11,840 nucleotides of DNA, taken from assembly GCA_007117235.1 (NCBI GenBank), contig SKGY01000250.1:1-11840 (forward strand), given 5' to 3'. Under the pieces are notes generated by a model. That model ran no database searches. It was not told where the DNA came from and worked only from the letters and a program-made list of their open reading frames with translations. Position numbers and translations under genes: made by a program. This DNA comes from Balneolaceae bacterium. GTDB taxonomy: Bacteria; Bacteroidota; Rhodothermia; Balneolales; Balneolaceae. Shown piece after piece: positions 5,797 through 11,840 of this stretch (positions are counted from its first letter, which is position 1; every line of letters begins with the position of its first letter).

Positions 5797-7776
5797 ATGA
5801 ATAAACTAAAATCAAAAAAATTACGAGGACTTCTGTTGGGAGCCGGATTCGTGGCAATAGCCGCATTCGTTTTCACAGGTTGTCCGACACAGCAGAACAT
5901 GCTGGACAGAGGTGATGCAGCTCAGAAGGTGTATGTAGCACCGGGGGAACACGATGAATATTACGGGTTCTTCTCTGGGGGTTATAGCGGACAATTAAGT
6001 GTCTGGGGATTACCATCTTCAAGGCTGCTTAAAGTGATCCCTGTATTCTCTCAGGATCCTGAAACAGGTTACGGCTACTCAGAAGAGACGAAGCCGTTGT
6101 TTCAAACAAGCTACGGATTCATTCCATGGGATGATTCTCACCATCCGCATATATCACAGACGAATGGAGATTCAGATGGACGATGGATCTATATCAATGC
6201 AAATAATACACCGCGTATAGCACGTATTGATCTGAAAACATTTGAAACAAAGGAAATTCTTGAGCTGCCAAATACAGGCGGTAATCACGCTTCATCTTTT
6301 GTGACTTCCAATTCAGAATATGTAATTGGCGGAACAAGATTCAGTATTCCTTACGAGCAGGATCTTGATGTGCCAATCGAAAGCTATAGTGATGAATTCA
6401 GAGGTGCGCTAACATTTATTGCATTGGATTCAGAAACAGGACAGATGGATCTTGAATTTCAGATCGTGGTTCCACCTTACAACTATGACCTCGGCCGTGC
6501 AGGTAAAGGACCATCTTCTGACTGGGTGTTTTTTACCACTTACAATACAGAAGAAGCACACACCATGCTCGAAGTTAATGCATCAAGAAATGACAAAGAT
6601 TTTATTGCTGCTGTTAACTGGAAAAAAGCTGCTGAACTGGTTAGAAATGGCCATGGTAAGCAAATGCCGGGTGAGTATTATCACAACTATTACCCAACAA
6701 ACCAGGGATATGCAGTATCTGAGGTAAAGAATGGAGTTACTGTACTGGATACACGCGATATAGATGAAGATTTTATCTATTACCTGCCCACTCCTAAATC
6801 ACCGCACGGTGTGGATATAGATCCAACTGGAGAATACATCGTAGGTGGCGGTAAACTTGCTACAGTTATCCCGGTTCACTCATTCTCTAATATGATTGAG
6901 GCAATTAACAATGGCCGAATTGTAGAAAGAATAGACGGTATTCCGGTATTAGACTATGATGCAACCATTATTGGCGAAGTAGAAAATCCGGGGTTAGGCC
7001 CGCTTCACACTGAGTTTGATGGACGCGGATATGCATACACATCTGTCTATATCTCATCCGAGATTGTAAAATGGTCGCTGGATACATTTGAAGTCGTTGA
7101 TAGAATTGACTCATACTATTCTATTGGCCACCTGATGATTACAGCCGGTGACAATGTGAACCCGGATGCAAGATATATGGTGGGTCTAACCAAAACGGCC
7201 AAAGACCGATACCTGCCAACAGGCCCGAAGCAGAATCACCCTGCGCAGTTATATGATATAAGCGGTGATCGCATGCAGTTGCTGCTTGATTTCCCAACCA
7301 TTGGTGAACCACACTATGCACAATCAATACGTGCAGATAAGATCAAACCAAATGTGGCGCAGATCTATGAGATGGAGGATAATGATCACCCGTATGCAAT
7401 TACCAGGATCAACGAGAACAGAGTTGAACGAAATGGTAATGTTGTGAGGGTATTCATGGGAGCAACCAGAAGTCACTTCCGCCCTGATAACATTGAAGGG
7501 ATTAAACTTGGTGACACGGTTTACATCCACCTTACCAATATGGAACAGGAGTGGGATGTAGTTCACGGTATAGCAATTAAAGGCATGGACAATGCTGAGA
7601 TACTTGTAGCACCGGGACAGACAAAAACCATTAAATGGACACCGAAAAGAACCGGAATCTATCCGTTCTACTGCACAGCGTTCTGTTCTGCACTTCACCA
7701 GGAGATGCAGGGATACATAAGAGTATCTGCAGCAAACTCTGATGTGGCATTAACTTGGAAAACTGGGACAAATTAA
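5797..7776 (+). CDS. nosZ: Nitrous-oxide reductase, clade II (Sec-type)
   Basis: The terminal reductase of denitrification, N2O to N2, in the periplasm; 659 residues. The N-terminal seven-bladed propeller carries CuZ, with the seven expected His in family motifs: DSHHPH (H115, H116), GNHAS (H164), SPHGVD (H337), GPLHTEFD (H404), GHLM (H445) and GEPHYA (H506). The spacing of H116-H164 (48) and H445-H506 (61) equals that of Pseudomonas stutzeri NosZ. The C-terminal cupredoxin carries CuA: VVHG (H590), C626, C630, H634 and M637 in CTAFCSALHQEM. The export signal has no twin Arg; it ends FTGC, a plausible lipobox (Cys29), so the enzyme may be lipid-anchored. The Sec-type signal and the extra residues around blades 3-6 point to clade II. 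At the Trp620 position of CuA (P. stutzeri numbering) there is Ala628. The gene follows the cytochrome and precedes a hairpin terminator. Confidence 0.98.
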   Translation: MNKLKSKKLRGLLLGAGFVAIAAFVFTGCPTQQNMLDRGDAAQKVYVAPGEHDEYYGFFSGGYSGQLSVWGLPSSRLLKVIPVFSQDPETGYGYSEETKPLFQTSYGFIPWDDSHHPHISQTNGDSDGRWIYINANNTPRIARIDLKTFETKEILELPNTGGNHASSFVTSNSEYVIGGTRFSIPYEQDLDVPIESYSDEFRGALTFIALDSETGQMDLEFQIVVPPYNYDLGRAGKGPSSDWVFFTTYNTEEAHTMLEVNASRNDKDFIAAVNWKKAAELVRNGHGKQMPGEYYHNYYPTNQGYAVSEVKNGVTVLDTRDIDEDFIYYLPTPKSPHGVDIDPTGEYIVGGGKLATVIPVHSFSNMIEAINNGRIVERIDGIPVLDYDATIIGEVENPGLGPLHTEFDGRGYAYTSVYISSEIVKWSLDTFEVVDRIDSYYSIGHLMITAGDNVNPDARYMVGLTKTAKDRYLPTGPKQNHPAQLYDISGDRMQLLLDFPTIGEPHYAQSIRADKIKPNVAQIYEMEDNDHPYAITRINENRVERNGNVVRVFMGATRSHFRPDNIEGIKLGDTVYIHLTNMEQEWDVVHGIAIKGMDNAEILVAPGQTKTIKWTPKRTGIYPFYCTAFCSALHQEMQGYIRVSAANSDVALTWKTGTN

Positions 7777-7784
7777 ATCCCCTC

Positions 7785-7805
7785 GTTCCGGCTAGTAACC
7801 GGAAC
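7785..7805 (+). terminator. First hairpin downstream of nosZ
   Basis: GTTCCGG (7785-7791) and CCGGAAC (7799-7805) form a perfect 7-bp stem with a 7-nt loop, 8 bp after the nosZ stop. No T-run follows, so it may protect the 3' end of the nosZ mRNA or assist the stronger hairpin just downstream rather than terminate alone. Confidence 0.5.
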
Positions 7806-7816
7806 AATTAATCCAC

Positions 7817-7850
7817 CCCGGGTTCGGCTGATGCCGGGCCCGGGATTTAT
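7817..7850 (+). terminator. GC-rich hairpin, probable nosZ terminator or attenuator
   Basis: CCCGGGTTCGGC (7817-7828) pairs with GCCGGGCCCGGG (7833-7844) around a TGAT loop. This gives a 12-bp RNA stem with two G-U pairs, followed by ATTTAT. The stem is very stable, but the U-tract is poor. It probably ends much of the nosZ transcript and lets the structural enzyme be made in excess over the accessory genes downstream. Confidence 0.6.
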
Positions 7851-7871
7851 AAAACAGTGTTCTTTTATTTA

Positions 7872-8085
7872 ATGAAGGTGGTGAAGAAATGAGAAAATAT
7901 CCCCTCTGGAGAGGGGACAGAATCAAAGAAGAGTGCGCAGCACTGCTTCAGAGATTCAGGGGTGTGTAAAGTTAGAGCATGGAACACACCCCTTGCTTAA
8001 CGAACTGCGCTTTGCGCATCCGTTTAAGCATATCCCCTCTCAAGAGCGGATTTAATAATCTACCCCAATTCCTCACCACCTTCAT
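7872..8085. repeat. 214-bp multi-hairpin element with terminal inverted repeats (MITE-like)
   Basis: The ends are inverted repeats: ATGAAGGTGGTGAAGAAAT (7872-7890) against the complement of 8067-8085, matching at 17 of 19 positions, the first 13 perfectly. Inside lie several ordered stems: CCCCTCT-GG-AGAGGGG (7901-7916); AGTGC-GCA-GCACT (7932-7944); AGGGGTGTGT (7958-7967) with ACACACCCCT (7984-7993), 10 bp perfect; an imperfect stem from GCTTAA (7995-8000) and TGCGC to GCGCA and TTTAAGC (8023-8029); and CCCCTCT-CA-AGAGCGG (8034-8049). The 10-mer TATCCCCTCT occurs twice (7898-7907, 8031-8040). It holds no transposase and no convincing gene. It fills most of the 336-bp gap between nosZ and the membrane-protein gene; the ~20 bp on each side show nothing clear. 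It looks like a short non-autonomous palindromic repeat; a structured regulatory RNA is the alternative. Confidence 0.65.
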
Positions 8086-8112
8086 CAGATAATCACACAA
8101 CAGGTAAAAACA

Positions 8113-8688
8113 ATGAAACTACAATCAAGAATATTAATGGTGATGGGTGCCCTGATGTTAATCGGGCTTTACTACAGGCCATTTTGGTCCATATCAATGT
8201 CGGCTCCACAGTACCCGGAAGGGATTGGGATGTATATCCACATAGATGATGTAACCGGACATAACAGACACGATCTACAGAGTATAAATACACTGAATCA
8301 CTATATCGGGATGGCTGAAATTCATAAAGAAGATTTTTATGAGTTTGAAATTATGCCCTGGATTATTGGTTTCCTGATAGTTTTTGGTTTGATAGCTGCA
8401 GCTGTAGGAAATATAAAACTTGTGATTACCTGGCTGGTATTAATGATACTGCTGGGAATTGTTGGGTTGGTCGATTTCTACATGTGGGGATATGACTATG
8501 GTCACAATCTTAGCCCGGATGCACCCATTAAAGTACCCGGGATGAGCTATCAGCCACCAATGCTTGGCTGTAAACAGTTGCTGAATATAAAAGCTTGTTC
8601 ATGGCCATATACAGGATCCATTTTTATCGGATTGTCTATGGTCTTTGCAGCAGGGGTTGTTTGGATTGAAAAATATAAGAAACAATAA
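8113..8688 (+). CDS. Four-helix membrane protein of the nos cluster, unknown function
   Basis: A 191-residue inner-membrane protein. Hydrophobic helices lie at about 6-24, 82-99, 101-122 and 166-184. Helix 1 is followed by a roughly 55-residue soluble loop rich in His/Asp (IDDVTGHNRHDLQSINTLNH at 44-63, then YIGM). Between helices 3 and 4 is a loop with PGMSYQPPMLGC and KACSWP (Cys153, Cys162), and the protein ends in a basic tail. His, Met and Cys in the two loops are possible metal ligands. Clade II nos clusters often carry a membrane-protein gene directly after nosZ (called nosB in some); by position this could be its counterpart, but I do not see a firm sequence signature. It is separated from nosZ by the hairpins and palindromic element, and followed after 14 bp by the first NosL-like gene. 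Confidence 0.65.
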   Translation: MKLQSRILMVMGALMLIGLYYRPFWSISMSAPQYPEGIGMYIHIDDVTGHNRHDLQSINTLNHYIGMAEIHKEDFYEFEIMPWIIGFLIVFGLIAAAVGNIKLVITWLVLMILLGIVGLVDFYMWGYDYGHNLSPDAPIKVPGMSYQPPMLGCKQLLNIKACSWPYTGSIFIGLSMVFAAGVVWIEKYKKQ

Positions 8689-8700
8689 AAGGAGAAAGGA
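8689..8700 (+). promoter_or_regulatory. Shine-Dalgarno region of the first NosL-like gene
   Basis: AAGGAG (about 8689-8694, overlapping the previous stop region) and AAAGGA (8695-8700) lie in the 14-bp gap before the ATG at 8703. Most genes upstream in this window lack such a signal. It supports the start and translational coupling with the membrane protein. Confidence 0.5.
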
Positions 8701-8702
8701 TC

Positions 8703-9227
8703 ATGGGGAAATTGAAATTTATAATAGCCGTGGCAATAAGCTTCATATTATTGGGCTGCTCAAATAGTGGAGAACGTCAGTCAGCTCAAAATAATGGGGT
8801 GCTGATTTATCAGAACTTAGTTGATATCGACTATGGAAATGACATATGCAGGTATTCAGGTGAAATTATTAAAACCGTTCGATACGGTGGAAAAATAACC
8901 ATGAGTGATGGAACAGTACACAAATTTATGTCAACAGAGTGTACAGCAGGATTCTTTCACGGTATAGCCGACAAGTCTTTAATCGACAAAATAGAGATCG
9001 TTGATTTTGCACACGGACAGCAATTCCTGCCCGTAAAAGACCTGGTATTTTTGAGGAGTTCATTGCGGCCAAGTCCAAATGGACTGAACCTGACTGCAGT
9101 GGACAGATCAAATGAGAAGATGAAGACCTATATCTATGATGCCTATCCGGGTACATACTATAGCTGGGAAGAAGTTCTTGAAATCGTAGAGAACGAGTGG
9201 AATTTGAATACAACAGCGATGAAATAA
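8703..9227 (+). CDS. Divergent NosL-like lipoprotein lacking the full Cys motif
   Basis: A 174-residue protein with a lipoprotein signal (FIIAVAISFILLGC, Cys19). The segment GNDICRYSGEIIKTVRYGGK aligns by eye with GGDQCSYCRMMITEKEFGSQ of the canonical NosL 350 bp downstream. A second segment, HKFMSTECTAGF, aligns with FKFDSVECMAAY. In NosL the C-x-x-C-x-M motif is thought to matter for copper handling; here the second Cys is Ser52 and the Met is Glu54, while C49 and C80 remain. The C-terminal half (LVFLRSSLRPSPNGLNLTAV, then YYSWEEVLEIVENEW) also parallels NosL's SETLRSPMGLFLSAY and SYQEVKEVVKNEW, with the SPMG Met replaced. It is thus a likely NosL paralogue with altered metal site, perhaps a partner protein or a chaperone for another ligand. 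Gaps are 14 bp upstream and 21 bp downstream. Confidence 0.7.
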   Translation: MGKLKFIIAVAISFILLGCSNSGERQSAQNNGVLIYQNLVDIDYGNDICRYSGEIIKTVRYGGKITMSDGTVHKFMSTECTAGFFHGIADKSLIDKIEIVDFAHGQQFLPVKDLVFLRSSLRPSPNGLNLTAVDRSNEKMKTYIYDAYPGTYYSWEEVLEIVENEWNLNTTAMK

Positions 9228-9242
9228 TCTAAAAACTATAAA

Positions 9243-9246
9243 GAGG
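9243..9246 (+). promoter_or_regulatory. Shine-Dalgarno GAGG favouring the second nosL ATG
   Basis: GAGG lies only 2 bp before the ATG at 9249 but 8 bp before the in-frame ATG at 9255. The normal spacing suggests that translation starts at 9255 and that the protein is two residues shorter. The signal peptide is unaffected. Confidence 0.45.
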
Positions 9247-9248
9247 AT

Positions 9249-9734
9249 ATGACCATGAGGGGTGGATCAATCTTAACAATACTGATACTATCAGTGACAA
9301 TTCTATTTGGGTGTGAACCCAAGCCACAGCCAATCCAATTAGGCGGTGACCAGTGCTCATATTGCAGAATGATGATTACCGAAAAGGAGTTCGGATCACA
9401 AATTCTGAACAATCAAGGCAGGGCTTTTAAATTTGACTCTGTAGAGTGTATGGCTGCATATGATGTAACTGAAGAGAGTGAAAATCACCATTCAAAATGG
9501 GTGCCGAACTTTCTTGAAAGAGAGCAATGGTTAAATGCAGAAACCGCAGTTTACCTTCACAGTGAAACACTGAGAAGCCCGATGGGACTTTTCCTTTCCG
9601 CATATGCTGACCGCGAATCAGCTGAAAAAATGCGAGAAGAGTATGGTGGAGAAATAATCAGCTATCAAGAAGTAAAAGAAGTAGTGAAAAATGAGTGGCT
9701 GGATAAAAACGAAAAAGAAGGTCACAGACATTAA
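9249..9734 (+). CDS. nosL: NosL copper-handling lipoprotein
   Basis: A 161-residue lipoprotein (signal to LFGC, Cys22), periplasmic and membrane-anchored. The NosL signature DQCSYCRMMI (35-43; Cys36, Cys39, Met41-42) is followed by KFDSVECMAAY (Cys67), the LRSPMGLFLSAY segment (Met112) and a C-terminal helix before a His-containing tail (GHRH). NosL proteins bind Cu(I) and are thought to deliver it to the NosDFY complex for CuZ assembly. The gene lies between a divergent NosL-like paralogue (21-bp gap) and the outer-membrane barrel gene (10-bp gap), all on one strand and apparently co-transcribed. The true start may be the ATG at 9255, because of ribosome-binding-site spacing. Confidence 0.92.
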   Translation: MTMRGGSILTILILSVTILFGCEPKPQPIQLGGDQCSYCRMMITEKEFGSQILNNQGRAFKFDSVECMAAYDVTEESENHHSKWVPNFLEREQWLNAETAVYLHSETLRSPMGLFLSAYADRESAEKMREEYGGEIISYQEVKEVVKNEWLDKNEKEGHRH

Positions 9735-9744
9735 AGTGGGTAAT

Positions 9745-10788
9745 ATGGAATTCAGAAAAATAATAAAGTCAATTTGTATAACAGTTACGGTTATTGCGTT
9801 AGGTGTTGTTTCGGCAAATGCACAACATCATGATGCATGTGAGATTGAGCATGAAGCAGTTCACGTGTCTGAAAAAGTTTTAAGCCCGGCCGGATTAATG
9901 GGTGATCATGTTCATCATAAAGGGAGCTGGATGTTCTCCTATATGTATATGGGAATGATGATGGATGAAATTTTAGAGGGAAGTTCTAAAGTAAATCACT
10001 CTTCGTTAATGGAATCATATGACATGATACCGGAACAGATGTTCATGCAGATGCATATGATTGGAGTTATGTACTCCGTGTCAGATAAAATTACGTTGAT
10101 GACGATGATTCCATTTTTACAAAAAAGTATGGATCACAGCATGATGGGCCATCATCACGCCAATATGATGAGCAGCGGCCTGGGTGATGTAAGATTAACG
10201 TTACTGACGCCGGTTATACAGGGCAACAATCACAGGTTGATTCTGAATGCGGGTTTATCTGTGCCAACAGGGTCAACAAATATGAGTTCTGTAAACATGG
10301 CGGGTGATGAGTATAAAATGGGCTATGGAATGCAGACAGGCTCAGGAACTCCGGATATAATGACGGCCCTTACGTATGCCGGAAGCAGCGGACGGATTGG
10401 ATATGGTGCACAGTTGTCGGGCATTATTCGGTTAGGAGAAAATCAATCGGGTTACCGTCAGGGTGATATGATTGAAAATTCAGTATGGATTGGCACAAAC
10501 GTGATGAAAAAAACCTCTATGACAATCAGGCTATTAACAACCTGGCAGGATAAAATGCACGGTCATGATGAGATGATGCCGATGGGGGCAATGCCAACGT
10601 CAGATCCGGAATGTTACGGAGGGTTGAAATCACGAGTAATGACCGGTCTTGCATACAATCTGATGAACTTACTGCCGGTGAGGGGTTCTATAGGTGCAGA
10701 ATTGGGTGTTCCGGTCTATCAATACCTGAATGGGCCACAAATGGCAGATCAATGGATCATCACTACATCCTTAAAGATTTCAATCTAA
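9745..10788 (+). CDS. Met/His-rich outer-membrane beta-barrel candidate
   Basis: A 347-residue exported protein. The signal peptide (about 1-26) ends in SANAQ. The mature protein has alternating short strands such as RLTLLTPV, RLILNAGLSVPTG and RIGYGAQLSGIIRLG, and a last strand (WIITTSLKISI) fitting an outer-membrane barrel with a hydrophobic terminal strand. The layout resembles the 'MetA-pathway'/putative transporter barrels (PF13557-like), recalled rather than searched. Composition is extraordinary: by my count 38 Met and 16 His, clustered as YMYMGMMM (67-73), FMQMHM (100-105), SMDHSMMGHHHANMM (128-142) and KMHGHDEMMPMGAM (270-283), with a His-rich N-terminus. These are typical Cu(I)/Cu(II) binding sequences. 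Embedded between nosL and nosD, it may admit or buffer copper for NosZ maturation. An in-frame upstream extension to 9691 would overlap nosL and displace the signal peptide, so the ATG at 9745 was chosen. Confidence 0.7.
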   Translation: MEFRKIIKSICITVTVIALGVVSANAQHHDACEIEHEAVHVSEKVLSPAGLMGDHVHHKGSWMFSYMYMGMMMDEILEGSSKVNHSSLMESYDMIPEQMFMQMHMIGVMYSVSDKITLMTMIPFLQKSMDHSMMGHHHANMMSSGLGDVRLTLLTPVIQGNNHRLILNAGLSVPTGSTNMSSVNMAGDEYKMGYGMQTGSGTPDIMTALTYAGSSGRIGYGAQLSGIIRLGENQSGYRQGDMIENSVWIGTNVMKKTSMTIRLLTTWQDKMHGHDEMMPMGAMPTSDPECYGGLKSRVMTGLAYNLMNLLPVRGSIGAELGVPVYQYLNGPQMADQWIITTSLKISI

Positions 10789-10798
10789 GATCAGCACA

Positions 10799-11840
10799 AT
10801 GAAACACTTAATTATCATATCAATGCTGCTTCTATATTTCGTACCGGGGAGTCCGAATACTCTGTATGGCATGCAAATTGAAGTAAGGCAGGGAGGAGAG
10901 ATCAGTTCGATTCAGGAAGCCGTAGATATGGCCAGCCCCGGCGACACAATCCATGTATTTCCGGGGAGCTATAGCGAAAGCAATATCGGAATTGGCAAGC
11001 CTCTAACACTGCTGGGAATTGACCGGCCGCTGATCGACGGAAAAAATGAAGGGTTTATTTTTGTAATAAAGGCCGACAATGTGACCATAAGCGGTTTTGA
11101 TATTCAGAATACAGGCAGAAGCTATGTCAGAGATTACGCCGCAATTATGATCGAGGGTTCGAAGGATTTTGTAATCGAAAAAAACCGTCTTGACAATGTA
11201 TTCTTCGGTATTTACCTGGCAGAAACAGAGCGGGGAGTTGTGCGAAACAACACTGTAGAGTCTTACGATCGCAGGGAAGCATCTTCAGGTAATGGGATTC
11301 ACATGTGGAACGTGAAAAACCCTAAAATTATAGACAATCATGTGAAGGGAATGCGTGATGGAATCTATTTGGAGTTTGCGGAAAATGCCGAGATATATGG
11401 AAATACAAGTACCAATAACAACCGCTACGGAATGCACTATATGTTTTCAAATGGCGGCAGGTATTATGATAACATGTTCAAACAAAACGGAGCAGGGGTT
11501 GCGGTGATGTATTCCGATAATGTGGATATGATGAACAACACTTTTGAGCACAACTGGGGCACAGCTGCTTACGGCCTGCTCCTAAAAGATATTAAGGACA
11601 GTAAAATTGAGGGGAATAGGTTTTATAGAAACACCGTAGCCATCTATTCAGAGGGAACCAACAATGTTCACATACACAGAAATGAGATTGAGCTGAACGG
11701 CTGGGCCGTCAATATAAAATCGAACAGTGCACGAAACCGATTTACTGAAAACAATTTTATTGAGAACAGTTTTGATGTGAGAACTGACAGTCCGCGTAAC
11801 AACAACATATTTGACGGGAATTACTGGACTCAGTATGAAG
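10799..11840 (+). CDS. nosD: NosD, CuZ-maturation beta-helix protein, 3' end beyond the window
   Basis: The frame is open from the ATG at 10799 to the window edge (347 codons, no stop), so it is a 3'-truncated view of a gene usually 400-450 codons long. A signal peptide (MKHLIIISMLLLYFVPGS) precedes a right-handed parallel beta-helix with regular ~22-residue rungs. Motifs shared with NosD include GIHMWNVKNPKI, RDGIYLEFAENAEI, NRYGMHYMFSN, NGAGVAVMYSDNV, WGTAAYGLLLKDI and FDGNYW near the end. NosD is a periplasmic partner of the NosFY ABC transporter and is needed to assemble the copper-sulfur CuZ site of NosZ. It starts 10 bp after the barrel gene, in the same operon. nosF and nosY would be expected just beyond the window. 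Confidence 0.95.
   Translation, partial: MKHLIIISMLLLYFVPGSPNTLYGMQIEVRQGGEISSIQEAVDMASPGDTIHVFPGSYSESNIGIGKPLTLLGIDRPLIDGKNEGFIFVIKADNVTISGFDIQNTGRSYVRDYAAIMIEGSKDFVIEKNRLDNVFFGIYLAETERGVVRNNTVESYDRREASSGNGIHMWNVKNPKIIDNHVKGMRDGIYLEFAENAEIYGNTSTNNNRYGMHYMFSNGGRYYDNMFKQNGAGVAVMYSDNVDMMNNTFEHNWGTAAYGLLLKDIKDSKIEGNRFYRNTVAIYSEGTNNVHIHRNEIELNGWAVNIKSNSARNRFTENNFIENSFDVRTDSPRNNNIFDGNYWTQYE

Noticed and set aside
5797..5890. Twin-arginine signal on NosZ
   Set aside because: The N-terminus reads KLKSKKLRG with no RR pair; it is a Sec or lipoprotein signal, in line with clade II.
7324..7698. Minus-strand open frame of 124 codons within nosZ
   Set aside because: Opposite to the conserved CuA domain of nosZ; the composition is that of a shadow frame.
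7889..7969. Small open frame of 26 codons (MRKYPLWRGDRIKE...) inside the palindromic element
   Set aside because: Its sequence is dictated largely by the stem arms, it ends within a stem, and no family is recognised; probably incidental.
9691..9744. In-frame N-terminal extension of the Met/His-rich barrel gene
   Set aside because: It overlaps the end of nosL and would put 18 polar residues before a clear signal peptide; the ATG at 9745 fits the signal peptide and the usual 10-bp gap.
1..11840. tRNA, rRNA, CRISPR array, transposase or integrase
   Set aside because: No cloverleaf, ribosomal segment, regularly spaced direct repeats or recombinase motifs were seen on either strand.

Overview
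The window carries part of a nitrous-oxide respiration (nos) locus with an atypical, Sec-exported clade II-type N2O reductase, preceded by nitrosative-stress and housekeeping genes. The organism looks like a Gram-negative member of the Bacteroidota/Balneolota group. This is inferred from the moderate-to-low GC content, the many AT-rich start regions without a Shine-Dalgarno sequence, the lipoprotein-rich nos cluster, and the gene order nosZ - membrane protein - NosL - outer-membrane protein - nosD. The lineage rests on gene style, not on a marker gene.

Left part (1-3770): the 3' end of a thioredoxin-like [2Fe-2S] ferredoxin gene is followed by an 18-base A run and a secreted beta-propeller-like protein with about five 'PWD' repeats. 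Two minus-strand genes follow: pdxH (pyridoxamine 5'-phosphate oxidase) and a 605-aa protein that resembles nitronate monooxygenase TIM barrels but has a Cys-rich C-terminal extension. The 63-bp gap between them contains nested inverted repeats.

Middle part (3771-7850): divergent from the 605-aa gene is a di-iron iron-sulfur repair protein (RIC/YtfE/ScdA). Then comes an Rrf2-family regulator with three Cys ligands (IscR/NsrR type), behind a good sigma70-like promoter that overlaps an AT-rich dyad. It leads a tight run into a lipoprotein c-type cytochrome and nosZ. NosZ has all seven expected CuZ histidines and the CuA ligand set. A G+C-rich hairpin after nosZ probably terminates or attenuates transcription.

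Right part (7851-11840): a 214-bp palindromic multi-hairpin element with near-perfect terminal inverted repeats sits inside the nos locus. Downstream, closely spaced genes encode a four-helix membrane protein, a divergent NosL-like lipoprotein that has lost half of the CxxCxM motif, a canonical NosL, a strikingly Met/His-rich outer-membrane beta-barrel candidate, and nosD, which runs off the end of the window.

Working model (inference): the cytochrome delivers electrons to NosZ in the periplasm; NosL, NosD and an expected NosFY transporter beyond the window supply the copper-sulfur centre; the Met/His-rich barrel may handle copper at the outer membrane. The Rrf2 protein probably senses NO or Fe-S status and may control itself, the cytochrome and nosZ. 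RIC repairs clusters damaged by NO.
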